From Paracoccus sigandri (GTDB taxonomy: Bacteria; Pseudomonadota; Alphaproteobacteria; Rhodobacterales; Rhodobacteraceae), in the NCBI RefSeq assembly GCF_003709565.1, contig NZ_QNRC01000014.1, positions 61,437 to 125,436 on the forward strand: 64,000 bases of DNA, read 5' to 3'. The notes beneath the pieces are model-generated. The model did no database searches and was not told the origin of the DNA. It saw only the letters and a list, made by a program, of their open reading frames with translations. Below are positions 22,054-33,442 of this stretch, piece after piece. Position 1 is the stretch's first letter. Every line of letters begins with the position of its first letter. The position numbers and the translations under genes are program-made.

Positions 22054-22934
22054 GCGGGATCGGGTCGGTCCTTCAGGAACGCCTCGACCTCGGCCCGCGT
22101 GGGCATCGCGTCGCCGGCACCGCTGCGCGTGACCTGCAGGGCGGCGGCCGCCGCCGCCAGGCGCAGGGCCTGCGCCACTGATTCGCCGCCATCCAGCGCG
22201 GCGGCGAAATAGCCCGCGAAACAGTCCCCCGCCCCGGTCGTATCGACGGGCGTGACCGGGAAGGCCGGCTGATGCAGCGATTCGCCGCTGCGCAGGTCGC
22301 GGAATTCGGCACCCTTCGCCCCACGCGTGATCAGCATCTGCGCGACCGGCAGGGCGCCGGGCATGGCCGCGAACAGCTGCTCGGCCTCGCCCTCGTTCAG
22401 CGCCAGGATCGAGACATGCGGCAGCACCTCGCGCAGCGCGTCCAGATCGAAGGGGGCGGCGGAATAGATGACCCGCGCGCCCGCCTCCTGCGCCAGCCGC
22501 GCGGCCTCGGCCTGCAGGCTGGTCTCGTTCTGGATCAGCAGGGTGTCGCCCGCCGCGATCCCGGCGCAGGCCCCGCGCAGCCAGTCCGGGTCCAGCGCGC
22601 GATTGGCGCCGGCATGGATGACGATGGCGTTTTCCGCATCCGCGTCGACCATGATGATGGCGTGGCCGCTGGAGCTGTCGGGCAGGATGCGGATGCCTTC
22701 GGTCGCGACGCCGCTGGCCTGCAGCCGGGCGATCACCCAATCCGCGCCCGGCCCCAGCGCGCCCAGATGCCGCACCGTCGCGCCGGCGCGCGCGGCGGCG
22801 ACCGACTGGTTCGCGCCCTTGCCGCCCAGCCCCTGGTCGTGGCCCGTTGCGGCCAGCGTCTCGCCCGGTCGGGGCAGGTGGTCCAGCCGGTAGACATGGT
22901 CGATATTGATCGAGCCCAGATTCCAGACGGTCAT
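22050..22934 (-). CDS. rbsK: PfkB-family carbohydrate kinase, probably ribokinase
   Basis: A 294-residue PfkB kinase. The N-terminal sugar-binding GGKGANQSVAAAR motif and the C-terminal catalytic motif DTTGAGDCFAGYFAAAL (anion hole and base Asp) are both intact. The overall pattern is that of ribokinase, which makes ribose 5-phosphate. I place the start at 22934 because GGAGGG lies just upstream; an in-frame ATG 24 bp earlier lacks a ribosome site. No ribose transport genes are nearby, so a related nucleoside or sugar substrate is possible. Confidence 0.8.
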   Translation of the reverse strand: MTVWNLGSINIDHVYRLDHLPRPGETLAATGHDQGLGGKGANQSVAAARAGATVRHLGALGPGADWVIARLQASGVATEGIRILPDSSSGHAIIMVDADAENAIVIHAGANRALDPDWLRGACAGIAAGDTLLIQNETSLQAEAARLAQEAGARVIYSAAPFDLDALREVLPHVSILALNEGEAEQLFAAMPGALPVAQMLITRGAKGAEFRDLRSGESLHQPAFPVTPVDTTGAGDCFAGYFAAALDGGESVAQALRLAAAAAALQVTRSGAGDAMPTRAEVEAFLKDRPDPA

Positions 22935-23002
22935 CGCATCCCTCCGCTTCGCGCCCATCAGAGCCGCCTTGCCGCCGCTTGTCCAGCGCCTGCCACTGCT
23001 AC

Positions 23003-23030
23003 GAAAAACGCGCCCCCGAAGGGGCGCGTT
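23003..23030 (-). terminator. Rho-independent terminator of the petABC operon
   Basis: On the minus strand AACGCGCCCC pairs perfectly with GGGGCGCGTT across a TTCG tetraloop and continues into TTTTTCG. The 10-bp GC-rich stem, the very stable UUCG loop and the T run make a textbook terminator. It starts 25 bp after the petC stop. Confidence 0.93.
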
Positions 23031-23054
23031 CCGTTCGCTTCGACCGATCCGGGA

Positions 23055-24356
23055 TCAGTCCTCTTTCTTCGGCAGCTTGCCCTTGTGGGGCGCCCAGAGC
23101 CGCTTGTTGGTCAGGTAGAGCAGCGCGCTGAGCAGGACCAGGAACAGCACCGAGACGAGGCCGACCTGCTTGCGGTCCATCATCTTCGGCTCGGCCGTCC
23201 ACATCAGGAAGGCCGAGACGTCCATCGACATCTGGTCCACCGTCGCCGGGGTGCCGTCGGCATAGCTCACCATGTCGTCCGACAGCGGCTCGGGCATGCT
23301 GATCATGCCGCCGGGGAAGGCGGTGTTCTCATACAGCGTCGTGCCGGCCTGTTCCGAGGTCTCGCCGGTATAGCCGGTCAGGACCGCGTGGATGTATTCC
23401 GGCCCGCCGATGCCGCGGAACAGCTGGCTGATGCCGGTGCCGTAGGGGCCGTGGAAGCCCGCGCGGGCCTTGGCCATCAGCGACAGGTCCGGCCCCATGC
23501 CCATGCCCGAAACTTCCGGGAAATGGTCGGTGGGCAGGCGGTCGCGCTCTTCCTCGGTCTCGGGATCCAGCACCGGGTTCAGGCCCGCCGCATAGGCGCG
23601 CACCTGGTCCTCGGGCAGGCCGGGGCCGCCCGGATCCGCCAGCGTGCGGATCGGCACGAACTTCATGCCGTGGCAGGCCGCGCAGACCTCGGTATAGACC
23701 TGCAACCCGCGCTGCAGCTGGAACTGGTCGTATTTGCCGAAGGGTCCCTCGAAGCTGAACGAGACGTCCTCGATATGACCCGCGCCATGGCTGTCGCCGC
23801 CGGCATGGTCATCCTCGGCGTGATCCTCGCCGGCCGGTTCCTCGGCTTCGGCGGCGGGGTCTTCCGCGGCGGCCGGTTCCTCTGCCGCGGCGTCCTCGGC
23901 AGGCGCTTCGGCCTCATCCGCCGCCGGTTCTTCCGCCGATTCCTCGGCAGGTGCTTCCGCGTCGGCGGCCGCATCGGCATCCGTAGCTGCCTCTGCCGGC
24001 TCCTCGGCGGCGGGTTCCTCGGCGGCCTCGTCGGTCGCCGCATCCTCTGCCGCCGGCTCTTCGGCGGCAGGCTCCTCGGCGGGGGCCTCCTCGGTCACGG
24101 TCTCCTCGGGCGCGGCCTCTTCGGCATCAGCTCCCTCGGCGGCGGGCGCTTCGCCCTCCGCTTCGGTGGCCTCGGCCTCGCCGGCCTCTTCCGTCCCGGT
24201 CGCGGCCGGGGCGGTGTCGTTTTCGGGCGTGGCCTGCGTCTCGGTCGCGGGCTGGTCGGCCGGGACAGCGGTGTCGCTGTCCTGCGCAAGCGCGAAGCCG
24301 GCCGCAGAGATCGTCAGGGCCACGACGGCCGTGAGCGTCTTGGTTCTCAGGGTCAT
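23055..24356 (-). CDS. petC: Cytochrome c1 of the bc1 complex, with long acidic domain
   Basis: The 433-residue membrane-anchored cytochrome passes electrons from the Rieske centre to soluble cytochrome c. A signal peptide (1-24) is followed by a low-complexity region of about 150 residues (26-178) made almost only of Ala, Glu, Pro and Asp. Then comes the haem domain with CAACH at 225-229, the methionine ligand in the [10 protein letters not shown] region (Met351 or Met354), and one C-terminal helix (about 397-416). The acidic domain is a known peculiarity of Paracoccus cytochrome c1, which is otherwise about 270 residues. It is the last gene of petABC, 12 bp after petB. Confidence 0.97.
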   Translation of the reverse strand: MTLRTKTLTAVVALTISAAGFALAQDSDTAVPADQPATETQATPENDTAPAATGTEEAGEAEATEAEGEAPAAEGADAEEAAPEETVTEEAPAEEPAAEEPAAEDAATDEAAEEPAAEEPAEAATDADAAADAEAPAEESAEEPAADEAEAPAEDAAAEEPAAAEDPAAEAEEPAGEDHAEDDHAGGDSHGAGHIEDVSFSFEGPFGKYDQFQLQRGLQVYTEVCAACHGMKFVPIRTLADPGGPGLPEDQVRAYAAGLNPVLDPETEEERDRLPTDHFPEVSGMGMGPDLSLMAKARAGFHGPYGTGISQLFRGIGGPEYIHAVLTGYTGETSEQAGTTLYENTAFPGGMISMPEPLSDDMVSYADGTPATVDQMSMDVSAFLMWTAEPKMMDRKQVGLVSVLFLVLLSALLYLTNKRLWAPHKGKLPKKED

Positions 24357-24368
24357 GTCTGGCTCTCC

Positions 24369-26259
<1,891 letters not shown>

Positions 26260-26495
26260 GGGTAATTCTCCAATTCGGGCCATGGAATTGGCCGATACGA
26301 CAATCCGGGCCACGTTTGATCGCAGCCTTCGCGAGGGCGGTTCTAGCGTTCAATTCCTTGTCAGTCCAGCGTGTAAGCCTGCGGCGAAAGGCGCAAAAGG
26401 CGGCAGCTGTTGGAAATCTGCACCCATCGTCTTACGCCGCGCGCCGCCTGGACCGTCGCCTTCGGCAAACTGTTGCCGGCTGATTCCGTCGCGGG

Positions 26496-27293
26496 CTACA
26501 GCAAACCTTCCGCGCGGAAGCTCAGCTCGCGGGATTTGCCGATGATCAGGTGGTCATGGACGGTGATTCCCATGCTGTCGGCCGCCTGCGCGATGCGCGC
26601 GGTCATGGTAATGTCGGAATCCGAGGGCGTGGGATCGCCCGAGGGATGGTTGTGGACCAGAATCAGCGCCGAGGCGTTCAGTTCCAGCGCGCGGCGGATG
26701 ATCTCGCGCGGATAGACCGGGACGTGATCGACGGTGCCCTGCGCCTGTTCCTCGTCCGCGATCAGGACGTTCTTGCGGTCCAGGTAGAGGACGCGGAACT
26801 GTTCGGTTTCGCGATGGGCCATGCTGGTATGGCAATAGTCCAGCAGCACCTGCCAGCCCGACAGGACCGGGCGATGCAGCACGCGGGCGCGGGCCAGGCG
26901 CTGCGCGGCGGCCTCGACGATCTTCAACTCGGTGACGACGGCGGGGCCGACGCCCTCCACCTCGGCCAGCCGGGCGGGATGGGCCGAGAGGACCCGGTTG
27001 AAATCGCCGAACCGCTCGATCAGGCGGCGGGCCAGCGGCTTCACGTCCTGCCGGGGAATGGCGCGGAACAGGACCAGCTCCAGCATCTCGTAATCGGGCA
27101 GGGCGGCGGCACCGCCCTGCATGAAGCGTTCGCGCAGCCGGGCGCGGTGATCGGCCAGATATGACGGCGCGGCCTTGCCGGCCCCGGACGATCTGCGGCC
27201 TGGCGGCGGCGCGCCGGCTGGCAGCAGCACGTCGTCGGGGGCGGGATCAAAGAGGGGCATCGGCATTTCGCCGAAAGTGCGATTCGGGTCCAT
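26496..27293 (-). CDS. radC: RadC family JAB-domain protein
   Basis: A 265-residue RadC-like protein. The N-terminal half has a helix-hairpin-helix region (EVEGVGPAVVTELKIVEA, about 111-128). The C-terminal MPN/JAB domain holds the metal-binding signature HNHPSGDPTPSDSD with His214, His216 and Asp227. A role in DNA repair was once claimed for RadC and is doubtful; the biochemical activity is unknown. The first 30 residues are Pro-rich and several ATG codons (residues 1, 10, 12) are possible starts, none with a strong ribosome site. It reads leftward, 70 bp after dnaJ. Confidence 0.88.
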   Translation of the reverse strand: MDPNRTFGEMPMPLFDPAPDDVLLPAGAPPPGRRSSGAGKAAPSYLADHRARLRERFMQGGAAALPDYEMLELVLFRAIPRQDVKPLARRLIERFGDFNRVLSAHPARLAEVEGVGPAVVTELKIVEAAAQRLARARVLHRPVLSGWQVLLDYCHTSMAHRETEQFRVLYLDRKNVLIADEEQAQGTVDHVPVYPREIIRRALELNASALILVHNHPSGDPTPSDSDITMTARIAQAADSMGITVHDHLIIGKSRELSFRAEGLL

Positions 27294-27363
27294 GGCGCCA
27301 GCATGGGCCCGATCGGTGAAGAAGGCGTTAACGCGGAAGCGCCAGGATGTCTTGCGGCACGCC

Positions 27364-28524
27364 TCAGCGCGTCATGTCGTCCCAGAAGCCCTTGACCTTG
27401 TTGAAGAAGCTGTCCGATTGCGGGCTGTTGTCGGCCTTCTCGGCCTCGAATTCCCGCAGCAGCTCCTTCTGCCGCGCGGTCAGGTTGACCGGGGTTTCGA
27501 CCAGCAGTTCGATCAGCATGTCGCCGGGATCGCCCGCCGCGCCGGGGCCGTGGCGCAGGGGCGGCATGCCCTTGCCGCGCAGGCGCATCTGGCGGCCCGA
27601 CTGGCTGCCGGCCGGAACCTTCACGCGCGAACGGCCGCCGTCGATGGTCGGCACCTCGACCTCGCCCCCCAGGGCGGCGGTGGCCATGCTGACCGGGACC
27701 TGGCAGGCCAGGACCTTGCCGTCGCGCAAGAAGATCGGATGCTCCCTGACCTCGATGAAGATGTAGAGATCGCCCGCGGGACCGCCGCGCATCCCGGCCT
27801 CGCCCTCGCCGGCAAGGCGGATCCGGGTGCCGGTCTCGACCCCGGCCGGGATGTTGACCGACAGCGTGCGCTCTTTCTCGACCCGGCCGATGCCGCCGCA
27901 GGACTTGCACGGATTCTTGACGATCTGGCCCTGGCCGCCGCAGGTCGGGCAGGTGCGTTCGACGGTGAAGAAGCCCTGCTGGGCGCGGACCTTGCCCATG
28001 CCGGCGCAGGTCGGGCAGGTGGCGGGCTGGGTCGCGCCCTCGGCGCCGGTGCCGTTGCATTCGCCGCAGGCGACCGAGCCCGGAACGGTGATCGTCTTCT
28101 GCAGCCCCTTGTAGGCCTCTTCCAGCGTCACGCGCAGGTTGTAGCGCAGGTCCTGCCCGCGTTGCGCGCGCGCGCGCCCGCCGCCGCCCCGGCGGCCGCC
28201 CATCATGTCGCCGAACAGATCCTCGAACACATCGGCGAAGGCCGAGCCGAAATCGCCCGGAGGCGCGCCGCGGCCGCCGCCGAAGCCGCCGCCGCCATTT
28301 TCGAAGGCCGCATGGCCGAAACGGTCATAGGCGGCCTTCTTCTGCTCGTCCTTCAGGCAGTCATAGGCCTCGTTGACTTCCTTGAAGCGCGCTTCGGCGC
28401 CGTTGTCGCCATTGTTGCGATCCGGGTGAAGCTCTTTCGCCTTCTGGCGGAAAGCTTTCTTGATTTCATCCGGTGCGGCTCCGCGAGCGACGCCCAGAAC
28501 CTCGTAATAGCAACGCTTGCCCAT
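27364..28524 (-). CDS. dnaJ: Chaperone protein DnaJ
   Basis: A 386-residue class I J-protein that stimulates DnaK ATPase and hands it clients. The domains run in the standard order: J domain (1-70) with HPD at 33-35; a Gly/Phe-rich linker ([19 protein letters not shown] region); a zinc-finger region with four CxxCxGxG motifs; and C-terminal substrate-binding domains ending in the dimerisation segment. The length fits the family. It lies 74 bp downstream of dnaK, with a strong hairpin in the gap. Confidence 0.97.
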   Translation of the reverse strand: MGKRCYYEVLGVARGAAPDEIKKAFRQKAKELHPDRNNGDNGAEARFKEVNEAYDCLKDEQKKAAYDRFGHAAFENGGGGFGGGRGAPPGDFGSAFADVFEDLFGDMMGGRRGGGGRARAQRGQDLRYNLRVTLEEAYKGLQKTITVPGSVACGECNGTGAEGATQPATCPTCAGMGKVRAQQGFFTVERTCPTCGGQGQIVKNPCKSCGGIGRVEKERTLSVNIPAGVETGTRIRLAGEGEAGMRGGPAGDLYIFIEVREHPIFLRDGKVLACQVPVSMATAALGGEVEVPTIDGGRSRVKVPAGSQSGRQMRLRGKGMPPLRHGPGAAGDPGDMLIELLVETPVNLTARQKELLREFEAEKADNSPQSDSFFNKVKGFWDDMTR

Positions 28525-28555
28525 GTCGTTTCCTGTTCACGAGCCCTACGAAATC

Positions 28556-28578
28556 GGCCGGCCCGAGGGGGGCCGGCC
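28556..28578 (-). terminator. Intercistronic hairpin between dnaK and dnaJ
   Basis: GGCCGGCCC and GGGCCGGCC form a perfect 9-bp GC stem with a 5-nt loop in the 74-bp dnaK-dnaJ gap. No T run follows on the minus strand. It may reduce read-through or protect the dnaK message so that DnaK outnumbers DnaJ; that role is inferred. Confidence 0.55.
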
Positions 28579-28598
28579 AGAGGGCGAAGCGGCCCGGA

Positions 28599-30518
28599 TC
28601 AGCCGCGTTTCTTGTCTTCGCCGAGATCCTCGAAATCGGCGTCCACGATATCTTCATCGACGTCGCGGGGGGCGTCGGAATCGGCCTCGCCCTCGCCTTC
28701 GGCCGAGGACTGCTGCGCCTTGTAGATCGCCTCGCCCAGGCGCATCGACGCATCCATCACGTTCTGGATGCCGCTGCGGATCTTGCCGGCATCATCGGAT
28801 TTCAGCGATTCCTCCAGCGCGCCGACGGCCAGCTCGATCGCCTCGACGGTCGAGCCGTCGACCTTGTCGCCATGCTCTTCCAGCGACTTCTTGGTCGAGT
28901 GGATCAGGCTTTCGGCCTGGTTGCGGGCCTCGACCAGTTCGCGGCGCGACTTGTCGGCATCGGCATTGGCCTCGGCATCCTTCACCATCCGCTCGATATC
29001 CTCGTCGGACAGGCCGCCCGAGGCCTGGATGGTGATGTTCTGCTCTTTCCCGGTGCCCTTGTCCTTGGCGGAAACCGAGACGATGCCGTTGGCGTCGATG
29101 TCGAAGGTCACCTCGATCTGCGGCATGCCGCGCGGCGCGGGCGGGATGTCCTCCAGGTTGAACTGGCCCAGCATCTTGTTGTCCGCGGCCATCTCGCGCT
29201 CGCCCTGGAAGACCCGGATCGTCACCGCGTTCTGGTTGTCCTCGGCGGTCGAGAAGATCTGCGACTTCTTGGTCGGGATCGTGGTGTTGCGGTCGATCAG
29301 GCGGGTGAAGACGCCGCCCAGGGTCTCGATCCCCAGGGACAGGGGCGTGACGTCCAGCAGCACCACGTCCTTGACGTCGCCCTGCAGCACGCCGGCCTGG
29401 ATCGCGGCACCCAGCGCCACCACCTCATCGGGGTTCACGCCCTTGTGCGGCTCCTTGCCGAAGAACTCGCTGACCGCCTCGATCACCTTGGGCATCCGGG
29501 TCATGCCGCCGACCAGCACGATCTCGTCGATGTCGGATTTCGAGCAGCCGGCATCCTTCAGCGCGTCCTGCACCGGCTTCATGGTGCGCTTGATCAGGTC
29601 GCCGACCAGGCTTTCCAGCTTGGCGCGGGTCAGCTTCATGACCAGGTGCAGCGGCGTGCCCGAATTGGCGTCCATGCTGATGAAGGGCTGGTTGATCTCG
29701 GTCTGGGACGAGCTGGACAGCTCGATCTTGGCCTTTTCCGCCGCCTCTTTCAGCCGCTGCAGCGCCATCTTGTCCCGGGTCAGGTCGACGCCGTGTTCCT
29801 TCTTGAACTCGTCGGCCAGGTAGTTGACGATCCGCATGTCGAAGTCCTCGCCGCCGAGGAACGTGTCCCCGTTGGTCGATTTCACCTCGAACAGCCCGTC
29901 GTCGATTTCCAGGATGGTGATGTCGAAGGTCCCGCCGCCGAGGTCATAGACGGCGATGGTCTTGGTGTCCTTCTTGTCCAGGCCGTAGGCCAGCGCGGCG
30001 GCGGTCGGTTCGTTGATGATGCGCAGGACTTCCAGGCCCGCGATCTTGCCCGCGTCCTTGGTCGCCTGGCGCTGCGCGTCGTTGAAATAGGCGGGGACGG
30101 TGATGACGGCCTGCGTCACCGGCTCTCCCAGATAGCTCTCGGCGGTTTCCTTCATCTTCTGAAGGATCATCGCGCTGACCTGCGCGGGCGAATATTTCTC
30201 GCCCCTGACTTCGACCCAGGCGTCGCCATTGCCGCCGTCCACGATCGCATAGGGGACCAGCTTCTTGTCCTTCTCGACCGCGTCGTCGCCGATGCGGCGG
30301 CCGATCAGGCGCTTGACGGCGAAGACGGTATTGGTCGGGTTGGTCACGGCCTGGCGCTTGGCGGGCTGGCCGACCAGGCGTTCGCTGTCGGTGAAGCCGA
30401 CGATCGAGGGCGTGGTGCGCGCACCTTCGCTGTTCTCGATGACCTTCGGCTGGCTGCCGTCCATGATCGCGACGCAGCTGTTCGTGGTGCCGAGGTCGAT
30501 CCCGATGACTTTTGACAT
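28599..30518 (-). CDS. dnaK: Chaperone protein DnaK (Hsp70)
   Basis: A 639-residue Hsp70. The ATPase domain opens with [14 protein letters not shown] and contains the phosphate loops ([14 protein letters not shown]) and the GGMTRMPKV motif. The substrate-binding domain contains [15 protein letters not shown], and the C-terminal lid ends in an acidic tail terminating EDKKRG. It folds nascent and heat-damaged proteins with DnaJ and GrpE. A heat-shock-type promoter lies upstream at 30642-30670, giving a leader of roughly 115 nt. grpE is not in the window. Confidence 0.98.
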   Translation of the reverse strand: MSKVIGIDLGTTNSCVAIMDGSQPKVIENSEGARTTPSIVGFTDSERLVGQPAKRQAVTNPTNTVFAVKRLIGRRIGDDAVEKDKKLVPYAIVDGGNGDAWVEVRGEKYSPAQVSAMILQKMKETAESYLGEPVTQAVITVPAYFNDAQRQATKDAGKIAGLEVLRIINEPTAAALAYGLDKKDTKTIAVYDLGGGTFDITILEIDDGLFEVKSTNGDTFLGGEDFDMRIVNYLADEFKKEHGVDLTRDKMALQRLKEAAEKAKIELSSSSQTEINQPFISMDANSGTPLHLVMKLTRAKLESLVGDLIKRTMKPVQDALKDAGCSKSDIDEIVLVGGMTRMPKVIEAVSEFFGKEPHKGVNPDEVVALGAAIQAGVLQGDVKDVVLLDVTPLSLGIETLGGVFTRLIDRNTTIPTKKSQIFSTAEDNQNAVTIRVFQGEREMAADNKMLGQFNLEDIPPAPRGMPQIEVTFDIDANGIVSVSAKDKGTGKEQNITIQASGGLSDEDIERMVKDAEANADADKSRRELVEARNQAESLIHSTKKSLEEHGDKVDGSTVEAIELAVGALEESLKSDDAGKIRSGIQNVMDASMRLGEAIYKAQQSSAEGEGEADSDAPRDVDEDIVDADFEDLGEDKKRG

Positions 30519-30641
30519 AGATATAACCTTTCTTGCGGCGATATTCCGGCCTTGGGTCCGTTATGGCCCCCGCGGCCGATCCCTTGCTGAGTTGGCCATT
30601 GCGAGAGTTCGCCCGGAATGAACCGGACGGCTTCGGGGGTG

Positions 30642-30670
30642 TATATAGGGATGCTTTCGGGCCCCGCAAG
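30642..30670 (-). promoter_or_regulatory. Predicted sigma-32 (RpoH) promoter of dnaKJ
   Basis: On the minus strand CTTG (30667-30670) is followed after exactly 17 nt by CCTATATA (30642-30649). This fits the alphaproteobacterial heat-shock consensus CTTG-N17/18-CYTATNT. It lies about 125 bp upstream of the dnaK start and 74 bp from the nearest gene on the other side. Confidence 0.75.
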
Positions 30671-30743
30671 CGTCCCTAAGGGGCAAAATCGGTTGGCGAT
30701 ACGACGTATTTTCAGCAATCCGCCGCTTCCGGCCCGGCCGCGA

Positions 30744-31565
30744 TCAGCTTGCCGCGCTCCAGCTGAGCGATTCGTATTTGCGGGTGGTGAAGTTGATCAG
30801 CAGCCCGATCATCAGCGCCGCAAGCGAGAACCACAGCGCATAGAGCGGGTCGGTCTTCTGCGGCGTGTAGTTGATGAAGGCGAAGCCGCGGGCCTGGTCG
30901 ATGATGTGGAACAGCGGGTTCCACAGGAACCAGGGCAGCATGATGTTCGGCAGCACGTTGGCCACGAACATCTTGCCCGAGGCGAACATGTTGACGCGCT
31001 GATAGACCGTCGTCAGCAGCTTCGAGCCCTTCGGCGTCCAGGGCCGGATGCCCAGGAAGACCAGCCCCACGCAGGCGCCCGAGAACCAGGCCAGCAGCAG
31101 CATCAGCAGGCAGCCGATCGGATCCTCGATCTGCACCGGATTGACCAGCATGTGATAGCCCCACAGGATCGCCAGGATCGCCACCAGCTGCCGGTAGAGC
31201 ACCGCCAGCGCCCCGGCCGCGATCAGGATCGCCGGGTTCAGCGGCTGGTGGCGGGTCAGGCCCGAGGCCAGGTTGTGGCTGGCCGAGACCGCCCCCACGG
31301 TCTGCACATGGGTCATGAACAGCATGATGCCGGACATGATGAACAGCATGAAATCGGCACGGATGGGCGAGCTGCGCACCCCGATCACCAGGTAGATGAC
31401 CAGGAAGGCCATGATGAAGACGGCGGTCTGGGCGATGGTCAGCAGCAGCCCGATCACCGCGTTGCGATGCTCGGTCCGCAGGTTGTAGACGGTCTGGTGA
31501 TAGATCAGCGCCAGCGTGGTGCCGGCGGCCTGGATCATGTTGCGGTTCTGGCGCTGCGAGAACAA
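30744..31565 (-). CDS. ABC-2 type polysaccharide export permease (KpsM-like)
   Basis: A membrane protein of up to 273 residues with six predicted helices (for example AVIGLLLTIAQTAVFIMAFLVIYLVIG and LYALWFSLAALMIGLLINF). It belongs to the ABC-2 permease family used to export capsule or O-polysaccharide. The frame opens with TTG at 31565 (MFSQRQ) and the first ATG is at 31538; relatives I recall begin near the TTG, so I give the longer form. Its ATPase partner (KpsT-like) is not in the window, which is unusual. It is transcribed divergently from cysQ-kdsB, consistent with capsule export. Confidence 0.75.
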   Translation of the reverse strand: MFSQRQNRNMIQAAGTTLALIYHQTVYNLRTEHRNAVIGLLLTIAQTAVFIMAFLVIYLVIGVRSSPIRADFMLFIMSGIMLFMTHVQTVGAVSASHNLASGLTRHQPLNPAILIAAGALAVLYRQLVAILAILWGYHMLVNPVQIEDPIGCLLMLLLAWFSGACVGLVFLGIRPWTPKGSKLLTTVYQRVNMFASGKMFVANVLPNIMLPWFLWNPLFHIIDQARGFAFINYTPQKTDPLYALWFSLAALMIGLLINFTTRKYESLSWSAAS

Positions 31566-31704
31566 TCCGGCCCGGTCCCGATCTGGCCCCGTGGGGCGCT
31601 GGCTTGCATCCTGCCGGCAGGGTCCCGCAAACGGGGCCCGGCGGCGCTTCGACAGGCGGGTGCTTGCCCCATCCCTCTTGTCGCATCATAAGGAGGCCAG
31701 AGCC

Positions 31705-31767
31705 GTGACACAATCGGCGGATGCGGCGCGGGGCGCCTCAGCCAAGGGGAATCTTGATGCAATTTGA
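31705..31767 (+). CDS. Possible 20-codon leader peptide overlapping cysQ
   Basis: A GTG at 31705 is preceded at ideal spacing (8 nt) by AAGGAGG (31690-31696), the strongest ribosome-binding site in this gap. The frame encodes a 20-residue Ala-rich hydrophilic peptide beginning MTQSADAAR and stops at 31767, 11 bp inside cysQ in another frame. Translation ending there would deliver ribosomes next to the cysQ start at 31757. No recognisable regulatory codon run is present. It could be a chance frame whose ribosome site serves nothing. Confidence 0.35.
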   Translation: MTQSADAARGASAKGNLDAI

Positions 31768-32554
31768 CCGACTCACCGTCGAAATGCGCAGGCTGGCGCT
31801 TCAGGCCGGCGCCGAGATCATGCGGATCTACGAGGCCGAGGATTTCGACGTGCGGGCGAAATCGGACGACTCGCCCGTGACCGAGGCCGACGAGGCCGCC
31901 GATGCGCTGATCTCGGCCGGGCTGCGCGCGGCCTTCCCGGACATCCCGCTGGTGACCGAGGAACAGGCCGCGACCCATGACCAGGTGGCCGCGACCTTCC
32001 TGATCGTCGACCCGCTGGACGGCACCAAGGAATTCGTGCAGCGGCGCGGCGATTTCACCGTCAACATCGCCTATGTCGAAGACGGCGTGCCGCTGCGCGG
32101 CGTCGTCTATGCCCCGGCCAAGGGGCGGCTGTTCTATACCACCGCCGACGGCCGCTCGGTCGAGGAGCGCGGCCCCTTCGGCGAGCAGCCGGGCGAGACC
32201 CATCCCATCGGCGTCAACCCGACGCCGGACAATCGCGCGCTGATGGTCGTGGCCTCGAAATCGCATCGCGACCAGGCGACCGACGACTATATCGGCCGCT
32301 ACGGGGTACGCGACATGACCAGCGCCGGATCGTCGCTGAAATTCTGCCTGGTCGCGACCGGCGAGGCGGATCTCTATCCCCGGCTGGGCCGGACGATGGA
32401 ATGGGACACGGCGGCGGGCGACGCGGTGCTGCGCGGCGCCGGCGGAGAGGTGGTGCGCTTCGACGACCACACCCCGCTGGCCTATGGCAAGCCGGGTTTC
32501 GAGAACCCCTTCTTCATCGCCTTCGCGCCGGGCGTGCTGCTGGTCAAGGACTGA
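31757..32554 (+). CDS. cysQ: 3'(2'),5'-bisphosphate nucleotidase CysQ
   Basis: A 265-residue inositol-monophosphatase-fold phosphatase. It carries the metal-binding DPLDGTKEF motif at 85-93, an upstream Glu (VTEEQ, about 68-70), and the C-terminal WDTAAGDAVLRGAGG motif. CysQ hydrolyses PAP, the by-product of PAPS-dependent sulfation, to AMP. The AAGGGGA site before the ATG at 31757 fixes the start. It is followed 3 bp later by kdsB. In a polysaccharide region with two sulfotransferase genes, PAP removal is a sensible role, though CysQ is also needed for general sulfate assimilation. Confidence 0.9.
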   Translation: MQFDRLTVEMRRLALQAGAEIMRIYEAEDFDVRAKSDDSPVTEADEAADALISAGLRAAFPDIPLVTEEQAATHDQVAATFLIVDPLDGTKEFVQRRGDFTVNIAYVEDGVPLRGVVYAPAKGRLFYTTADGRSVEERGPFGEQPGETHPIGVNPTPDNRALMVVASKSHRDQATDDYIGRYGVRDMTSAGSSLKFCLVATGEADLYPRLGRTMEWDTAAGDAVLRGAGGEVVRFDDHTPLAYGKPGFENPFFIAFAPGVLLVKD

Positions 32555-32557
32555 CCC

Positions 32558-33358
32558 ATGCCGGTCCTGCTGGTGATTCCCGCCCGCTATGCCTCCAGCC
32601 GCTATCCGGGCAAGCCGCTGGTCGAATTGCGCGGCGCCTCGGGGCAGGCGCGCAGCCTGATCCGGCGCAGCTGGGACGCGGCGATGGCGGTCTCGGGCGT
32701 GGACCGGGTGGTGGTCGCCACCGATGACGGGCGCATCCGCGACCACGCGGAAGGCTTCGGCGCCGAGGTGGTGATGACCGCCACCAGCTGCCGCAACGGC
32801 ACCGAGCGTTGCGCCGAGGCCGTGGCCAACCTGGGCCTGTCGCCGGAAATCGTCGTGAACCTGCAGGGCGACGCGCCGCTGACCCCCGCCTGGTTCGTCG
32901 AGGATCTGGTGGCGGGGCTGCGCGCCGCGCCGGATGCCGATGTCGCCACGCCGGTGCTGCGCTGCTCGGGGCGGATGCGGGCCGACCTGATCGCCGATCG
33001 CATGGCGGGCCGGGTCGGCGGGACCACCGCGGTCTTCGGCCATGACGGCCGGGCGCTCTATTTCTCGAAGGAGGTGATTCCCTTCGCGGCGGGCGATTAC
33101 GGCGACGACCAGCCCAGCCCGGTCTTCCACCATGTCGGCGTCTATGCCTATCGCCCCGGCGCGCTGGCCGAATATCCCGGCTGGGACGAGGGCCGGCTGG
33201 AACGGCTGGAAGGATTGGAGCAGCTGCGTTTCCTGGAACGGAACCGTTCGATTCTCTGCGTCGAGGTCGAGGCGCGCGGACGCCAATTCTGGGAACTCAA
33301 CAATCCCGAGGACGTTCCACGTCTGGAAACAATGATGCGTGATATGAACCTGGACTAA
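32558..33358 (+). CDS. kdsB: 3-deoxy-manno-octulosonate cytidylyltransferase (CMP-KDO synthetase)
   Basis: A 266-residue cytidylyltransferase that activates KDO as CMP-KDO for lipopolysaccharide core or capsule linkers. The nucleotide-binding start VIPARYASSRYPGKPL, the CRNGTERCAEA motif (usually SGTER), LQGDAPLTP and ALYFSKEVIPF are in the family order. One family residue differs: the usual QGDEP reads QGDAP. The length is slightly above the typical 250. It follows cysQ by 3 bp. A specialised capsule paralogue (KpsU-like) or a related CMP-sugar synthetase is possible. Confidence 0.85.
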   Translation: MPVLLVIPARYASSRYPGKPLVELRGASGQARSLIRRSWDAAMAVSGVDRVVVATDDGRIRDHAEGFGAEVVMTATSCRNGTERCAEAVANLGLSPEIVVNLQGDAPLTPAWFVEDLVAGLRAAPDADVATPVLRCSGRMRADLIADRMAGRVGGTTAVFGHDGRALYFSKEVIPFAAGDYGDDQPSPVFHHVGVYAYRPGALAEYPGWDEGRLERLEGLEQLRFLERNRSILCVEVEARGRQFWELNNPEDVPRLETMMRDMNLD

Positions 33359-33378
33359 GCAGGAAGCTGCTTCCTGCT
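33358..33378 (+). terminator. Hairpin directly after kdsB
   Basis: AGCAGGAA pairs perfectly with TTCCTGCT around a 5-nt loop, beginning at the last base of the kdsB stop. The following bases are GCTGCAAAATAG, without a T run. It is a possible weak or rho-assisted transcript end. Confidence 0.35.
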
Positions 33379-33442
33379 GCTGCAAAATAGGCAAAATTCG
33401 TTCGATTCACGCCGGTGTCATGGCATAGTGCGACAGAGGCGA

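Noticed and set aside
23820..24290. Low-complexity GCC/GAG-rich tract, considered as a CRISPR-like or satellite array
   Set aside because: It encodes the acidic domain of cytochrome c1 in frame; there are no constant repeats with unique spacers.
31516..31704. N-terminal part of an 83-codon frame upstream of cysQ
   Set aside because: It begins inside the antisense KpsM-like gene; only the final 20 codons after the strong ribosome site at 31690 are worth noting.
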